Below are positions 42,021 through 51,360 of a DNA stretch of 64,000 bases, piece after piece. The notes under the pieces are model-generated. The model had not been told where the DNA came from and did no database searches. It saw only the letters and a list, made by a program, of their open reading frames with translations. Source of the DNA: an uncultured Erythrobacter sp. (GTDB lineage Bacteria > Pseudomonadota > Alphaproteobacteria > Sphingomonadales > Sphingomonadaceae); NCBI RefSeq assembly GCF_947497915.1, contig NZ_CANMIJ010000001.1, positions 721,501-785,500 on the forward strand. Reading direction: 5' to 3'. A program made the position numbers and the translations under genes. How positions within the stretch are numbered: position 1 is the stretch's first letter; each line of letters opens with the position of its first letter.

Positions 42021-43058
42021 TTAGCGCTTTATCGCAGAAATAACGCCGCCAAGTGTCGTGCTGGCCACGCTGCGCCGGTCAAGATAGGCGTAAATCTGCC
42101 TAAACCAGTCATATAGGCGCTCCACATCTGCCTCACTGCGCACGTAGGGCGTGTGGCCGGGTGCGAGCGAAGGGCTGTGAAATGACAGGACGAGCAAGGG
42201 CAGGCCATCATCCAGCGCTATATCGATCCCCCGGAGAGCTTCTTCTGCCGTGACCCCTTCAGGAGTGAGGGCGATTCGTTCGAGCAAATTGAGCTTGGAA
42301 AAGGCAGCGAAGAAAGTCGGGACGTGGCGCTGGGCGCGGTGGATATGCTTGCCCAACTGGCGCAGCAAACCCCAGTAAACGCTGGTCACTGGCAATTCGA
42401 GCAGCGTGCGCTCTGTATCAAGCCAATATGGTGCCAAGGGGTGGTGTGTGTAATCCGGTCCGCCTTGCGCGCTGTAATCGAACAAGGATCGCACCGATGT
42501 GTCGATCGCGATCCCGTGATCTTTCAAAAGACCCGCTGTGCTCGGCCCGACACCGTACCGGCCCGCGCGGTAACAGATCGGGGCCGATCCAAAGGCGCCC
42601 TCAATGGCGTCTCGCAATGCGATGAACTTTGCCGCTTCCAAATCCGTTGGCAGATTGCCTGCAAAGGAGTTGTGAGTGTTCACCTCTTCATCGAAGGGTG
42701 GATTGACCCAGCCGTGAAGCTGGATGCCGATTTCGGCCCTTCCACGCTCTACCGCGTCTCCAATAATCTCCACCGCGCGTTCGTGGTGAACAATAGGCCA
42801 ATCGACCAAATAGACCGGATACGCGCCGATCTCTTCGCAAAACGCCTGAAAGCGTGTCAGCTGTTCGATATGATCTAGCCCGTATCCATCCCGCCGGAAT
42901 GGGGCATCCCAATCAAACTCTTCCTCTGTATCGACGGTAAGCAATACGCGCTGACCGAATTCATCCGCGAATGCGGCTGCCATATCGGATGGTGGAGGGG
43001 CCAGCATTGAGCCAGGGGCCATGGCGGAGGCTTCCGGACGTTGATCGCTGCGCGGCAA
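42021..43058 (-). CDS. Polysaccharide deacetylase-like protein (WalW type)
   Basis: 345 residues with the NodB-like fold start LLTVDTEEEFDW (metal Asp), QLHGWVNPPFDEEVN for the His region, YRAGRYGVGP and the C-terminal LVLSFHSPSLAPGHTPY. It has no signal peptide, so it is probably cytoplasmic, unlike secreted deacetylases. In sphingomonads such WalW-like genes sit next to a sensor kinase, as here (24 nt upstream). A role in surface polysaccharide metabolism is inferred from the family. Confidence 0.82.
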   Translation of the reverse strand: MPRSDQRPEASAMAPGSMLAPPPSDMAAAFADEFGQRVLLTVDTEEEFDWDAPFRRDGYGLDHIEQLTRFQAFCEEIGAYPVYLVDWPIVHHERAVEIIGDAVERGRAEIGIQLHGWVNPPFDEEVNTHNSFAGNLPTDLEAAKFIALRDAIEGAFGSAPICYRAGRYGVGPSTAGLLKDHGIAIDTSVRSLFDYSAQGGPDYTHHPLAPYWLDTERTLLELPVTSVYWGLLRQLGKHIHRAQRHVPTFFAAFSKLNLLERIALTPEGVTAEEALRGIDIALDDGLPLLVLSFHSPSLAPGHTPYVRSEADVERLYDWFRQIYAYLDRRSVASTTLGGVISAIKR

Positions 43059-43082
43059 AGCTCAGCGCGTTAAATCAGGCGA

Positions 43083-44882
43083 TCAGGCGGCGCTGTCCTG
43101 ATCATCACTGTCCTCGTGGCTAGGCAGCGCCTGTCTAGCGGTCAAGAGCGGTAGTGTGAGTGTCACCGCATCATCGGTAACCTCCAACCCGCCGCCAGCA
43201 CCCTTCGCCTCTGCCCGGGCAAGCCGCAATGCGAAGCCTGCTCCGAACAATCCGGCATTGATCGCCGCGCCAACAGGCTTGGCTTCGGCGGCAAAGACAT
43301 CCTCCTCTGCCATCAATTGCGCAGGCAGCTCGCAGGTGAGGCGCGCCTCGCTTGTGCCTGTTTCCAAGGTTGCGAGCAGCATCTCTCCCGAAGCGCAGCT
43401 TCCGCCGAGGGTTGCGAGCAGTCGCCATAGGAGCGCCTCGACGTCTTCGGCATCGACCGCGACATAGATCGGGCCATCTGGCTCTTTCTCGAAATCAATG
43501 CCGGCCATTCGCGCGCTGAGCACTTGGCCAAGCTGGTTGCTGGTCGCATGGGCAACAGCGGATAGGTCCGCTTCGCCTTCTTCCATTGTCATCGCGCCTG
43601 TTTCCAGCTTGGCGAGACGATCCAGTTCTTCAAAGCCTGACAGGATGCGCGCTGCATCGGCAGCAATCGCAGCGGCCAAAGCGCGGTAATCGTGCGGGGC
43701 GGGGCCGAATAGCTGTTGTTGGATCACCTCGGCATAGCCCTGAACCGCAGTTACCGGCGTGCGCAGTTCGTGCAGCAATTGGCGAATGCGGTCGGCTTCG
43801 CGCGCTGCGGGAGATTGCGTGTTCAGCCGCGCGCTTGCTGGCCGGCGGAACCGCCCGATATAGCCTGCAAAATTACCATCCTCGGTGAAGCTTGGCTGTG
43901 CATCGACAATCCACGCGCCTTCGATGGCGGGCGCGCCTTTCATCTCGAACGGCGCGGCGACAATCGGCAGACGCCGTTGGAATGCGCGTTCCAATCCGCT
44001 TTCATTGCCGTGCCCGCCCAAAACGGCGGGGCGGGTAAGGCGCGCGCCGATGACCATCGCGGCTGTCTCTGTTTCTGCCCAATCGATTCGCCCATTGGCA
44101 TCGGCTGAGAAACCGAACGCCGCAATGCTGCGGTCATTGGCTGATGCGCTGTCGTCGAGGCCCAACGGGAGCTTTGGAGAGCGTTCCGCATCGCTTGGCG
44201 TGAGGTCGCGGCTCTTTCGGAATTGAGCAATCCGTTCAACGAGCGCGCTGATTTCACTGCGACCACTGTCGGCGGCATCGAATGATTGGGCTGGTGTTGG
44301 CGGCGGAGCAGGCGCGGGATCGGGTGCTTCAGTGATTGCCTGCTCATGCTCAGGTTCTGGCGTGAGCGGTTCCTCAATCGCCTCTGGCGTGGCAACTGGT
44401 TCAGATGCCCCTTCGGATTGTGATGCGACAGGTGATGGCAGACCGCGATCATGCACGCCCAGCCGCTCCAAAAGCACTTCGGTATCGACCGGCAAATCGC
44501 GCCTTAGCCTTAGAAAACCGCGTGCCCGCACCGGAAGGCGCGGTATCAGGGCTTCCCAATCCTGCGCCGTCAAATGCGCACGGTTAAGCGCTGCCGAAGC
44601 AACCTCTGGCTCGTGATCGGCCAGATGCGCGGCAAGTTCAGGATTGCGGAACCTCCAGCCTGCCTCGCGAACCATCGCTGCGCGGTCTGCCGGGGGCAGT
44701 TCCTCCGCCAGTTTGTCCATTCGCATCCACGCCGCCGCGATCAGGCTGCTGGATCGTTCATCCTGCACCGCGAATTTGCGATTGCCCAAGATGTCGAGCA
44801 ATTGCCTGAATTGCGTGCGCGCGCCTGCCCCGCTCGATGCGCGTTGGCGCAGCACAGTTGCAAGGCGGTCGTCAAAAAACAT
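43083..44882 (-). CDS. Sensor histidine kinase with degenerate ATP-binding domain
   Basis: 599 soluble residues. The N-terminal 150 residues are helical; then a Pro/Glu-rich linker (about 155-200), a PAS-like region (about 255-350) with IVDAQPSFTEDGNFAGYIGRFRR, and HisKA with LLHELRTPVTAVQGYAEVI (phospho-acceptor His about 371). In the HATPase domain the Asn-containing N-box is missing: the expected place reads VEALLWRLLATLGG. A G2-like segment (LFGAGFALRLARAEAKGAGGG) remains. ATG 44882 with GGAG upstream is the start. It is co-directional with the deacetylase gene; no response regulator is adjacent. Confidence 0.82.
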   Translation of the reverse strand: MFFDDRLATVLRQRASSGAGARTQFRQLLDILGNRKFAVQDERSSSLIAAAWMRMDKLAEELPPADRAAMVREAGWRFRNPELAAHLADHEPEVASAALNRAHLTAQDWEALIPRLPVRARGFLRLRRDLPVDTEVLLERLGVHDRGLPSPVASQSEGASEPVATPEAIEEPLTPEPEHEQAITEAPDPAPAPPPTPAQSFDAADSGRSEISALVERIAQFRKSRDLTPSDAERSPKLPLGLDDSASANDRSIAAFGFSADANGRIDWAETETAAMVIGARLTRPAVLGGHGNESGLERAFQRRLPIVAAPFEMKGAPAIEGAWIVDAQPSFTEDGNFAGYIGRFRRPASARLNTQSPAAREADRIRQLLHELRTPVTAVQGYAEVIQQQLFGPAPHDYRALAAAIAADAARILSGFEELDRLAKLETGAMTMEEGEADLSAVAHATSNQLGQVLSARMAGIDFEKEPDGPIYVAVDAEDVEALLWRLLATLGGSCASGEMLLATLETGTSEARLTCELPAQLMAEEDVFAAEAKPVGAAINAGLFGAGFALRLARAEAKGAGGGLEVTDDAVTLTLPLLTARQALPSHEDSDDQDSAA

Positions 44883-45021
44883 CAAGGCTCCAATTTACAG
44901 AACCCGCGCGCACCCCTTCGGGCACACCGAATCCAGTATGAACCCCTACACCATGCGCCAAATGTTGAAGGGGCGCACTCGCACTGCGTTGCAAAGCGGG
45001 ACAATTGCTGGCAAACCTAAT

Positions 45022-45059
45022 AATGTTGTTCACATGCGCATTCATGTGCGTATGTTGTT
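45022..45059 (+). promoter_or_regulatory. Candidate operator region of the Lrp/AsnC gene
   Basis: An inverted repeat CACATG-cgcatt-CATGTG (45031-45048) is flanked by ATGTTGTT on each side (about 45023-45030 and 45052-45059). The spacing is symmetrical around the dyad. An autoregulatory Lrp site is the natural guess; no strong promoter hexamers were picked out. Confidence 0.35.
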
Positions 45060-45129
45060 ACGTGAGAGAACTATTCCATAAGCGGCCGCAACAATTAAGG
45101 CTGCTTTCGAAGCGGGGAGCTTGGAATCA

Positions 45130-45591
45130 ATGGCCAATCTGGACGAGATCGACAAACGCCTGCTTTCCGAATTGCAGGCTGAAGGGCGTGTGACCAATGT
45201 TGAATTGGCGCAGCGCGTCGGATTGACTGCTCCGCCTTGCTTGCGCCGCGTGCGCGGACTTGAGGAAGAGGGCGTTATTCGCGGCTATCACGCCGATCTT
45301 GACCCGTCGAAACTCGGCTTTGCAATCACCGTGTTCGCGATGGTCAGCCTGAAAAGCCAAGCAGAAAGCGCACTGCGCGAATTCGAAGATCACATGGCCG
45401 ATCTGGCCGAAGTGCGCGAATGCCATATGCTCAATGGCGAGATCGACTTTATTCTTAAGATTGTCAGCCAAGACCTTCAAAGTTTTCAAGAATTTCTCAC
45501 AGGCAAACTGACGCCTGCACCCAATGTCGAAAGCGTAAAGACCTCGCTCACGATCCGCACGTCCAAGCACGTTCCCGGCGTTCCGCTTTGA
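45130..45591 (+). CDS. Lrp/AsnC-family transcriptional regulator
   Basis: 153 residues: winged helix LDEIDKRLLSELQAEGRVTNVELAQRVGLTAPPCLRRVRGLEEEGVI and the RAM/AsnC ligand domain with EVRECHMLNGEIDFILKIV. The ligand is unknown, possibly an amino acid. The 247-nt region upstream carries an inverted repeat and ATGTTGTT repeats that may be its operator. The ATG 45130 is the preferred start; the TTG at 45121 is in frame. Its stop overlaps the GFA gene start. Confidence 0.88.
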   Translation: MANLDEIDKRLLSELQAEGRVTNVELAQRVGLTAPPCLRRVRGLEEEGVIRGYHADLDPSKLGFAITVFAMVSLKSQAESALREFEDHMADLAEVRECHMLNGEIDFILKIVSQDLQSFQEFLTGKLTPAPNVESVKTSLTIRTSKHVPGVPL

Positions 45592-46034
45592 GTGAAGACG
45601 GGCGTCTTGCAAAGTCGCTTTCCGGGCACTGCCTTTGCGGCGCGGTCACAATCACGCTGACGGATGCTCACACAGAAATTGATGTCTGCCACTGCCAAAT
45701 GTGTGCCCGTTGGGGCGGCGCGATGTATGCCGGACTGGAAAGCGATGGTTGCAGCGTCACCGGCGAAGACGCGATCACGGTGTATCAATCAAGCGACTGG
45801 GCCGAACGCGCGTTTTGCTCAAAATGCGGCAGCAACCTTTGGTATTGTTTCAAGCCGACAGGCTCGCGCACATTCCTTGCCGGGATGTTCGACTTGCCTA
45901 AAGGTATGACGATCAAACACCAGATTTTCGTCGATGAGAAACCGGATTGGTATGATCTGGCGCAGAAAACCCCGATGAAAACCGGCGCCGAAATCATCGC
46001 GGAGGCCGAAGCCGCCGGCTTTACCTTCGACTAG
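45588..46034 (+). CDS. GFA (glutathione-dependent formaldehyde-activating) family protein
   Basis: 148-residue Zn-binding protein with GHCLCGAVTI, CHCQMCARWGG and CSKCGSNLWYC, the cysteine pattern of the Mss4-like GFA superfamily. The TTG at 45588 overlaps the regulator's stop (TTGA), so translation is coupled. The family name comes from Gfa of Paracoccus, but most members have unknown function. Control by the upstream Lrp-type regulator is inferred from the operon. Confidence 0.82.
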   Translation: MSEDGRLAKSLSGHCLCGAVTITLTDAHTEIDVCHCQMCARWGGAMYAGLESDGCSVTGEDAITVYQSSDWAERAFCSKCGSNLWYCFKPTGSRTFLAGMFDLPKGMTIKHQIFVDEKPDWYDLAQKTPMKTGAEIIAEAEAAGFTFD

Positions 46035-46044
46035 CCGTAGGGCG

Positions 46045-47457
46045 TCAGTGCAGCTTGAGTCGTGGGCGAACGATCCGGTTCACCCGTCCGATTGCCATCA
46101 AGAATAGACCCTTCATCCAGCCGTGAATGCCGATCAGGTGGATGCGGTACAGCGTGGTATAGATCAGCCGCGCCATCCGGCCTTCCACGGCAAGCGATCC
46201 GCCAACCAAATTGCCCATCAGACTGCCAACGGTAGAAAAGCGGCTGAGCGAGATCAGCGAGCCCTTATCCTCGTAAGTGAAGGTTTTGAGCGGCTTGTCT
46301 TTGATTGATCGAACGAGATTGTCGTAAACCGTCCCAGCCATCTGATGCGCTGCCTGCGCGCGCGGCGGGATCGGCATATCGCTGCCTTCGGGTGTGTAAG
46401 ACGCGCAGTCGCCAAGCGCAAAGACGCGGTCATCATCGACAGATTGCATCGTGCCGTGGACGAGAATCTGATTGCGGCGATTGGTTTCTAGGCCAAGATG
46501 ACCAAGGAAATCTGCCCCTTTCACCCCCGCTGCCCAGACGATCAAATCGGCATCAATTTCTTCGCCAGAGCTGGTGACAAGCGTGCGCGGACGACCCTGA
46601 ATGACTTGCGTATCGGTTTTAACAATAACGCCTAACTCATTGAGTTCATGTCTTGCGGCACCGGACAGTTTTTCTGGAAGGGCAGGCAAAATTCGAGGGC
46701 CAGCCTCGATCAAGGTCACTTTGAGACGGCTCTCGTCAAACACTTCGAGCCCGTAATGGCGCAGCGCGCCGGCAGCATTGTATAGCTCAGCTGCAAGCTC
46801 GACGCCGGTCGCGCCCGCGCCAACAATAGCGACTTTCACCTGCTCGTTCGCGTCAGGATTCGCCATCATCGCGCGGCTTACGCGCAGGCAATTGTTCAGC
46901 AATTTGGTGCGGAAAATATCGGCCTGCTCGCGGGAATCGAGATAGATGCAATGTTCTTTCACACCCGGAACGCCGAAATCATTGGATACCGATCCGACTG
47001 CGAGAACGAGATAGTCGTATCGGATCGTGTGACCAGCAATGACTTCCTTGCCATCATCGTCGTTAACAGGGGCGAGGCTGATCGTGCGTGCCTCACGGTC
47101 AATCCCGTCGAGGCTGCCCTGAAAGAAGCGGTAACCCCAACGGTAGCAATGCCCGCGATAGCCGACTTCATCGAGATTGGCGTCGAGCGACCCGGCGGCG
47201 ACCTCATGCAGTAAAGGCTTCCAGATATGGCTCAAATTCTTGTCGACGAGAATGATGTCGTGATGCTTGCGCCCGAACTTTGCGCCCAGTTTACGGACAA
47301 GTTCCAGCCCGCCCGCACCGCCGCCCACGACAACGATCTGCGTCTTGCGATTCGGATTGCTGGCGCGAGTCACTGTGTTGGCGGGTGCCTGGACAGGCTC
47401 GCCTCCGGCTATTTCGCCTGTATCGGCGTCAAAAACGTTCTCATGCTTCACAGCCAT
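46045..47457 (-). CDS. ndh: Type II NADH:quinone oxidoreductase (NDH-2)
   Basis: 470-residue FAD enzyme with two Rossmann motifs, VVVGGGAGGLE (FAD, about 42-52) and VAIVGAGATGVELAAELY (NAD, about 210), and the C-terminal FAD-binding VFALGDCA. The C-terminus (RIHLIGIHGWMKGLFLMAIGR) is amphipathic and fits membrane docking. It oxidises NADH and passes electrons to quinone without proton pumping. A related FAD oxidoreductase is the alternative, but the C-terminal membrane helix favours NDH-2. It follows the PhyH gene by 36 nt. Confidence 0.85.
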   Translation of the reverse strand: MAVKHENVFDADTGEIAGGEPVQAPANTVTRASNPNRKTQIVVVGGGAGGLELVRKLGAKFGRKHHDIILVDKNLSHIWKPLLHEVAAGSLDANLDEVGYRGHCYRWGYRFFQGSLDGIDREARTISLAPVNDDDGKEVIAGHTIRYDYLVLAVGSVSNDFGVPGVKEHCIYLDSREQADIFRTKLLNNCLRVSRAMMANPDANEQVKVAIVGAGATGVELAAELYNAAGALRHYGLEVFDESRLKVTLIEAGPRILPALPEKLSGAARHELNELGVIVKTDTQVIQGRPRTLVTSSGEEIDADLIVWAAGVKGADFLGHLGLETNRRNQILVHGTMQSVDDDRVFALGDCASYTPEGSDMPIPPRAQAAHQMAGTVYDNLVRSIKDKPLKTFTYEDKGSLISLSRFSTVGSLMGNLVGGSLAVEGRMARLIYTTLYRIHLIGIHGWMKGLFLMAIGRVNRIVRPRLKLH

Positions 47458-47493
47458 AGAACGAGCAATGTGCGAATTTGTGCCCAGGTGCGA

Positions 47494-48126
47494 TCAGGTT
47501 AGGTTCGACGCCCATTCAAGCGGATGAGCCAAACTGTCTGCGCAGTAATTCAATTGCAGCACACGTGGCCCTAGTTTCGAGGTCGAGGCGGCTGATGCGT
47601 GCAGGACTGGGGTGGCATATACCCAGACATCTCCGGGGTTAGCCAGACATTGGGCAATTTCGGAATTCGTAACGATTCCGCAAACATCTTCGTCTTTCAC
47701 GCGTCCGTGACGATGTGATCCGCTCGCAATTGTTAATGGGGCGTTGTCCGGTCCGACCTCGTCCAGATGAATTCGAATGGTCAGCATCCGTTCTAGTAAG
47801 GAGAACGGTGGCTCCACGTGATCCATCCCTTGTTTCTTTGTCCAAGGCCCGTAGCCATGCACATCGGATCGCTGCCCGACGCAAATCGTGCGGTCTTGAT
47901 GCCAGCCGAGTGCCCAATTATTGGCATGGGTCTTATCAAAGGCGATGGCGCGCACAGGGCGGGCAGCCCGCCCCATTCTCCCGTTCACCAGCTCTGCGAT
48001 GGAGCCAATGCCCGAAAGCTCAGGCGTCAAAGCACCGAGCGAGGTAAGGCGCGTTCCAGCAGCGTCGCCACACGCCTCAAAAAGAGCGGCCAACTTTGGC
48101 AAGAGGTCAATAGCTGCGCCTGGCAC
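47494..48126 (-). CDS. Phytanoyl-CoA dioxygenase (PhyH) family protein
   Basis: 210 residues with the non-heme iron site His76-x-Asp78 (GWHQDR), distal His176 (VLHASAAS) and Arg188 for 2-oxoglutarate (GPRVLQLNYC). The domain covers most of the protein. The start GTG 48126 is the only start candidate I see in frame before the upstream stop; the ribosome site is weak. The family hydroxylates varied small molecules or lipids. It lies between accC (36 nt upstream) and ndh, possibly on the same transcript. Confidence 0.75.
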   Translation of the reverse strand: MPGAAIDLLPKLAALFEACGDAAGTRLTSLGALTPELSGIGSIAELVNGRMGRAARPVRAIAFDKTHANNWALGWHQDRTICVGQRSDVHGYGPWTKKQGMDHVEPPFSLLERMLTIRIHLDEVGPDNAPLTIASGSHRHGRVKDEDVCGIVTNSEIAQCLANPGDVWVYATPVLHASAASTSKLGPRVLQLNYCADSLAHPLEWASNLT

Positions 48127-48161
48127 ATATTCTGCGCCAGCTTCAGCAAGCGAAAGGCGGC

Positions 48162-49511
48162 TTACCCCTCGCGGTTATCCAGCCATTCTTCGAGCCATTT
48201 GATCGTGTAATCTCCGTGCAGAACATCGTTTTGCTGGAGCAATTCCTGATGCAGAGGGATATTGGTTTTTACCCCCTCAACGACCATTTCTTCAAGCGCG
48301 CGGCGCAGGCGCATGATGCAGCCTTCGCGGTTGCGGCCATAGACGATCAGTTTGGCGATCATGCTGTCGTAATAGGGCGGGATCGAATAGCCTGCATACA
48401 GCCCGCTATCCACGCGCACATGCATACCACCAGCCGGGTGATAATAGGTCACCTTGCCAGGCGAAGGCGCGAAGTTGAAAGGGTCTTCGGCGTTGATGCG
48501 GCATTCAATCGCGTGGCCGTTAAATTCGATGTCTTCTTGCGCGACCGAAAGCGGTTTGCCCGCCGCAATGCGGATTTGCTCGCGCACCAGATCGACGCCA
48601 GTGATCGCTTCGGTAACTGGGTGTTCAACCTGAAGGCGGGTGTTCATTTCGATGAAATAGAATTCGCCGTTTTCCCAGAGGAATTCGATCGTGCCTGCGC
48701 CACGATAGGCCATATCGCGCATCGCTTTGGAGCAAACCTCGCCCATCCGCATCCGCTCATCATCGGTAATTACGGGGGAGGGGGCCTCTTCCAGAACTTT
48801 CTGGTGGCGGCGTTGGAGTGAGCAATCGCGTTCACCCAGATGGATCGCGCCGCCTTTACCGTCGCCGAACACCTGAAATTCGATGTGGCGAGGATTGCCG
48901 AGATATTTCTCGATATAGACTGTCGCATCGCCGAACGCGGCTTTCGCCTCGCTGCCGGCTTGCTTCATCAGCGTTTCGAGCTGATCTTCGCTTTCGCAGA
49001 CCTTCATCCCGCGCCCGCCGCCGCCGCTGGCAGCTTTGATGATCACGGGGTAGCCGATTTCCGCTGCGATTTTCTTGCCTTCCTCAGGGTCGGAAACCGC
49101 ACCAGCGGAACCAGGCACGAGCGGCAGGCCGAGGTCGCCAGCCGTTTTCTTAGCCTGAACCTTGTCACCCATAGTGACGATATGTTCGGGCTTTGGGCCG
49201 ATCCATTTCAGGTCATGCGCTTCGACGATTTCGGCAAATTTCGCGTTCTCCGAGAGGAAGCCATAGCCGGGGTGAATCGCATCCGCGCCAGAGACCTCCG
49301 CTGCAGAAATAATTGCGGCGTGGTTTAAATAGCTGTCGGTAGCCGATGGCGGGCCAATGCAAACCGCGTGATCGGCAAGCCGTACATGCATAGCATCGGC
49401 GTCTGCGGTGGAATGCACCGCAACCGTCTCAATACCCATTTCATGGGCCGCGCGGTGGATGCGCAGTGCGATTTCGCCGCGATTGGCGATCAGGATGCGA
49501 GTAATGCTCAT
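48162..49511 (-). CDS. accC: Acetyl-CoA carboxylase, biotin carboxylase subunit
   Basis: 449-residue ATP-grasp enzyme that carboxylates the biotin on AccB, the first half of the acetyl-CoA carboxylase reaction for fatty acid synthesis. ATP-binding [32 protein letters not shown] and ECRINAEDP are present. The length equals the usual 449. It follows accB by 11 nt, in the classical aroQ-accB-accC order. Confidence 0.97.
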   Translation of the reverse strand: MSITRILIANRGEIALRIHRAAHEMGIETVAVHSTADADAMHVRLADHAVCIGPPSATDSYLNHAAIISAAEVSGADAIHPGYGFLSENAKFAEIVEAHDLKWIGPKPEHIVTMGDKVQAKKTAGDLGLPLVPGSAGAVSDPEEGKKIAAEIGYPVIIKAASGGGGRGMKVCESEDQLETLMKQAGSEAKAAFGDATVYIEKYLGNPRHIEFQVFGDGKGGAIHLGERDCSLQRRHQKVLEEAPSPVITDDERMRMGEVCSKAMRDMAYRGAGTIEFLWENGEFYFIEMNTRLQVEHPVTEAITGVDLVREQIRIAAGKPLSVAQEDIEFNGHAIECRINAEDPFNFAPSPGKVTYYHPAGGMHVRVDSGLYAGYSIPPYYDSMIAKLIVYGRNREGCIMRLRRALEEMVVEGVKTNIPLHQELLQQNDVLHGDYTIKWLEEWLDNREG

Positions 49512-49522
49512 CGTGTCGCCGA

Positions 49523-50014
49523 TCAGCTGATGACGACGAGCGGCTGGTCAAATTCAACCGGCTGCGCGTTGTCGACCAGAATGGCTTTGATCGTGCCCGC
49601 TTTGTCAGCAGCGATCGGGTTCATCACCTTCATCGCTTCGATGATCAGGATGGTGTCGCCTACGCTAACCTTGTCACCGACCTTTACGAAATTGGCCGCC
49701 TCTGGATCAGCTGCAAGATAGGCCGTGCCCACCATCGGAGATTTCATCGCATCGGCGTTATCTGCCGCAGCTGGAGCCTCTGGCGCAGCAGGAGCCGCCG
49801 CCGCAGGTGCAGGAGCAGCGGCAACCGGCGCAGGAGCCGCCGCCATTGCAGGCGCAGCAACTGCGCCGCGTGCAACGCGGATCTTGCGATCATCATCCTC
49901 TACTTCGATTTCGGTGAGACCCGTCTCGTTCAACAGTTCGGCGAGTTCGCGAACCAGAGCGGAATCAATATTCATGCCGGAATTTTTTCCGGCGGCCGGC
50001 TTACTGGTAGCCAT
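49523..50014 (-). CDS. accB: Acetyl-CoA carboxylase, biotin carboxyl carrier protein
   Basis: 163 residues. N-terminal helical part ([20 protein letters not shown]), a long Ala/Pro-rich mobile linker (about 50-85), then the lipoyl-like domain with EAMKVMN, where Lys129 is biotinylated. Shuttles carboxybiotin from AccC to the carboxyltransferase. It sits between aroQ (109 nt upstream) and accC (11 nt downstream). Confidence 0.97.
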   Translation of the reverse strand: MATSKPAAGKNSGMNIDSALVRELAELLNETGLTEIEVEDDDRKIRVARGAVAAPAMAAAPAPVAAAPAPAAAAPAAPEAPAAADNADAMKSPMVGTAYLAADPEAANFVKVGDKVSVGDTILIIEAMKVMNPIAADKAGTIKAILVDNAQPVEFDQPLVVIS

Positions 50015-50123
50015 GCATACCCCTTGTGTAGTTTTGGACCCAAAGCCCTTATCCTTCGCCTATTCACGCCAATTGCGGCTGGCAAGTGGCAATCGACCGA
50101 ATTCAACGAATTGATTTTACGTT

Positions 50124-50564
50124 TTAGAGCTCGCCTGACGCCACGGCCTCCAAAGCGATGCGGTAAGAATCCGCTCCGTGCCCTTCGACTGTTTTGGCCG
50201 CTGCCATCGCGACAAACGACGTGTGACGGAAAATTTCGCGGGTCTTGGGATCGGACAAATGCACCTCGATAACGGGCGTTGTGATCGCCTTGATCGCATC
50301 AAGCAGCGCGATGGATGTGTGGGTGTAGGCGGCTGCATTGAGCAGCACAGCGCGGGCTCCTTCAGCCTGTGCCTCGTGCAGCCAATCGACCAACATACCT
50401 TCGTGATTGGTCTGACGCATATCGATAGCGAGGTCGAGTTCAGACGCACGATCCTCCAACATACCGGCAATATCATCGAGCGTTTGCGAGCCGTAAATAT
50501 CAGGCTCGCGCAGGCCAAGCAGGTTCAGGTTCGGGCCGTTCAGGACGTAAACTGTATTGGTCAT
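50124..50564 (-). CDS. aroQ: 3-dehydroquinate dehydratase, type II
   Basis: 146-residue type II dehydroquinase that converts 3-dehydroquinate to 3-dehydroshikimate in aromatic amino acid synthesis. It shows the LNGPNLNLLGLREPDIYG start, ALLNAAAYTHTSIALLDAI and IEVHLSDP motifs of the dodecameric family. It is the first gene of the aroQ-accB-accC operon, an arrangement found in many proteobacteria. Confidence 0.95.
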   Translation of the reverse strand: MTNTVYVLNGPNLNLLGLREPDIYGSQTLDDIAGMLEDRASELDLAIDMRQTNHEGMLVDWLHEAQAEGARAVLLNAAAYTHTSIALLDAIKAITTPVIEVHLSDPKTREIFRHTSFVAMAAAKTVEGHGADSYRIALEAVASGEL

Positions 50565-50668
50565 CGGACGGAGTTAGCGGGTGTGATGAGATGTGAAAAG
50601 TGGAACATCCGCTATCGGTCGAAGTGAGGACGTTTGTTCGCGGCGCGGCCATGCGCGTACCTCTTTTT

Positions 50669-51030
50669 CTAATCAGCACCAAACCGCACAACGCAGTGCC
50701 AAACCCATTTCGCCATCTGATAGTCCAGAACTGAACGGCGAGCCCGACCAAGAATAGCGGGTGTGACTACCGAGTTTTCTGCAATTGCCGCGACCGCTTG
50801 TGCAACCGCATTCCCGCGAAGCGCTTCGCAATCAGGCATGCGGTTGATGTGGAGGCGAAAGCCTTCGTGCCATTCGACCTTGCAACCTAAAGACTCGGCT
50901 GCTTTCTCGACTGACGTTCCTCGATAAGGTCCGGATGAAAATGCAGTGTAGTGCTGTGATCTAGGCCGTCGAAGCCTTGATCATTTATCTTTCCGATATG
51001 CTTTAGGGCTCGTTTTACTGCATCGCTCAT
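50669..51030 (-). pseudogene. Frameshifted small gene of unknown function
   Basis: ATG 51030 opens a 47-codon frame (beginning MSDAVKRALKHIGK, with LHFHPDLIEERQ) that stops at 50887. A -1 shift near the AGAAAG run at about 50905 would join it to a second frame running VEWHEGFRLHINRMPDCE...VAQAVAAIAENSVVTPAI...DYQMAKWVWH to a TAG at 50669. Joined they give about 118 residues of natural-looking composition. It could be a decayed gene, a sequencing error or chance; family not recognised. Confidence 0.35.
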
Positions 51031-51172
51031 AGCTAACCCAATCGCGGAACTATCGAAAGCGAGATAAACGCGGAATCAGGCAATGACCAGTTACCTACGA
51101 TTTCGGTCAAATAGCCGGCGCACCGATTAGCAATTCAACGCCAGATGTTCGGGGGCGGTGCGAATTGAAAAG

Positions 51173-51198
51173 AAGGGCGACCAGATGGCCGCCCTTTT
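51173..51198. terminator. Hairpin downstream of the holin gene
   Basis: AAGGGCG (51173-51179) and CGCCCTT (51190-51196) form a 7-bp stem around a 10-nt loop, with TTTT on the plus strand after it and CTTTTC on the minus strand. It sits about 165 nt past the holin stop and could terminate either direction. Confidence 0.45.
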
Positions 51199-51360
51199 GA
51201 AGTTGAGGAACTCTTCACAATTTCGCGCCGAGCCCTTTGGGTCGCAACGTTTACCTAGCAAGTGCTTGTAACGTGATATTGTATCAATGCGACAAACTGA
51301 GCCGCAAATCTGATAATGTCTCAAATATCCGCTCCCCGCCCAAATCGCAGACATTGATAA

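Larger units (their letters stand above)
50565..51360. other. Roughly 800-nt region without an intact gene
   Basis: Between aroQ and the holin gene on the same strand. It holds the broken frame at 50669-51030, a terminator-like hairpin at 51173-51198 and otherwise no coding sequence that I trust. Short frames at 50500-50751 and 51127-51354 have poor composition and no ribosome sites. The aroQ promoter must lie in its left end. Confidence 0.5.

Noticed and set aside
41740..42021. Integration site of a mobile element at the tRNA genes
   Set aside because: No integrase, direct repeats or atypical gene block adjoins either tRNA.
41589..42116. 175-residue plus-strand frame
   Set aside because: It runs antisense through two tRNA genes and into the deacetylase; no credible protein features.
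50500..50751. 83-residue frame overlapping the aroQ start region
   Set aside because: Conflicts with aroQ and the broken gene; composition not protein-like.
51127..51354. 75-residue minus-strand frame after the holin gene
   Set aside because: Poor composition, no ribosome site, contains the terminator-like hairpin.
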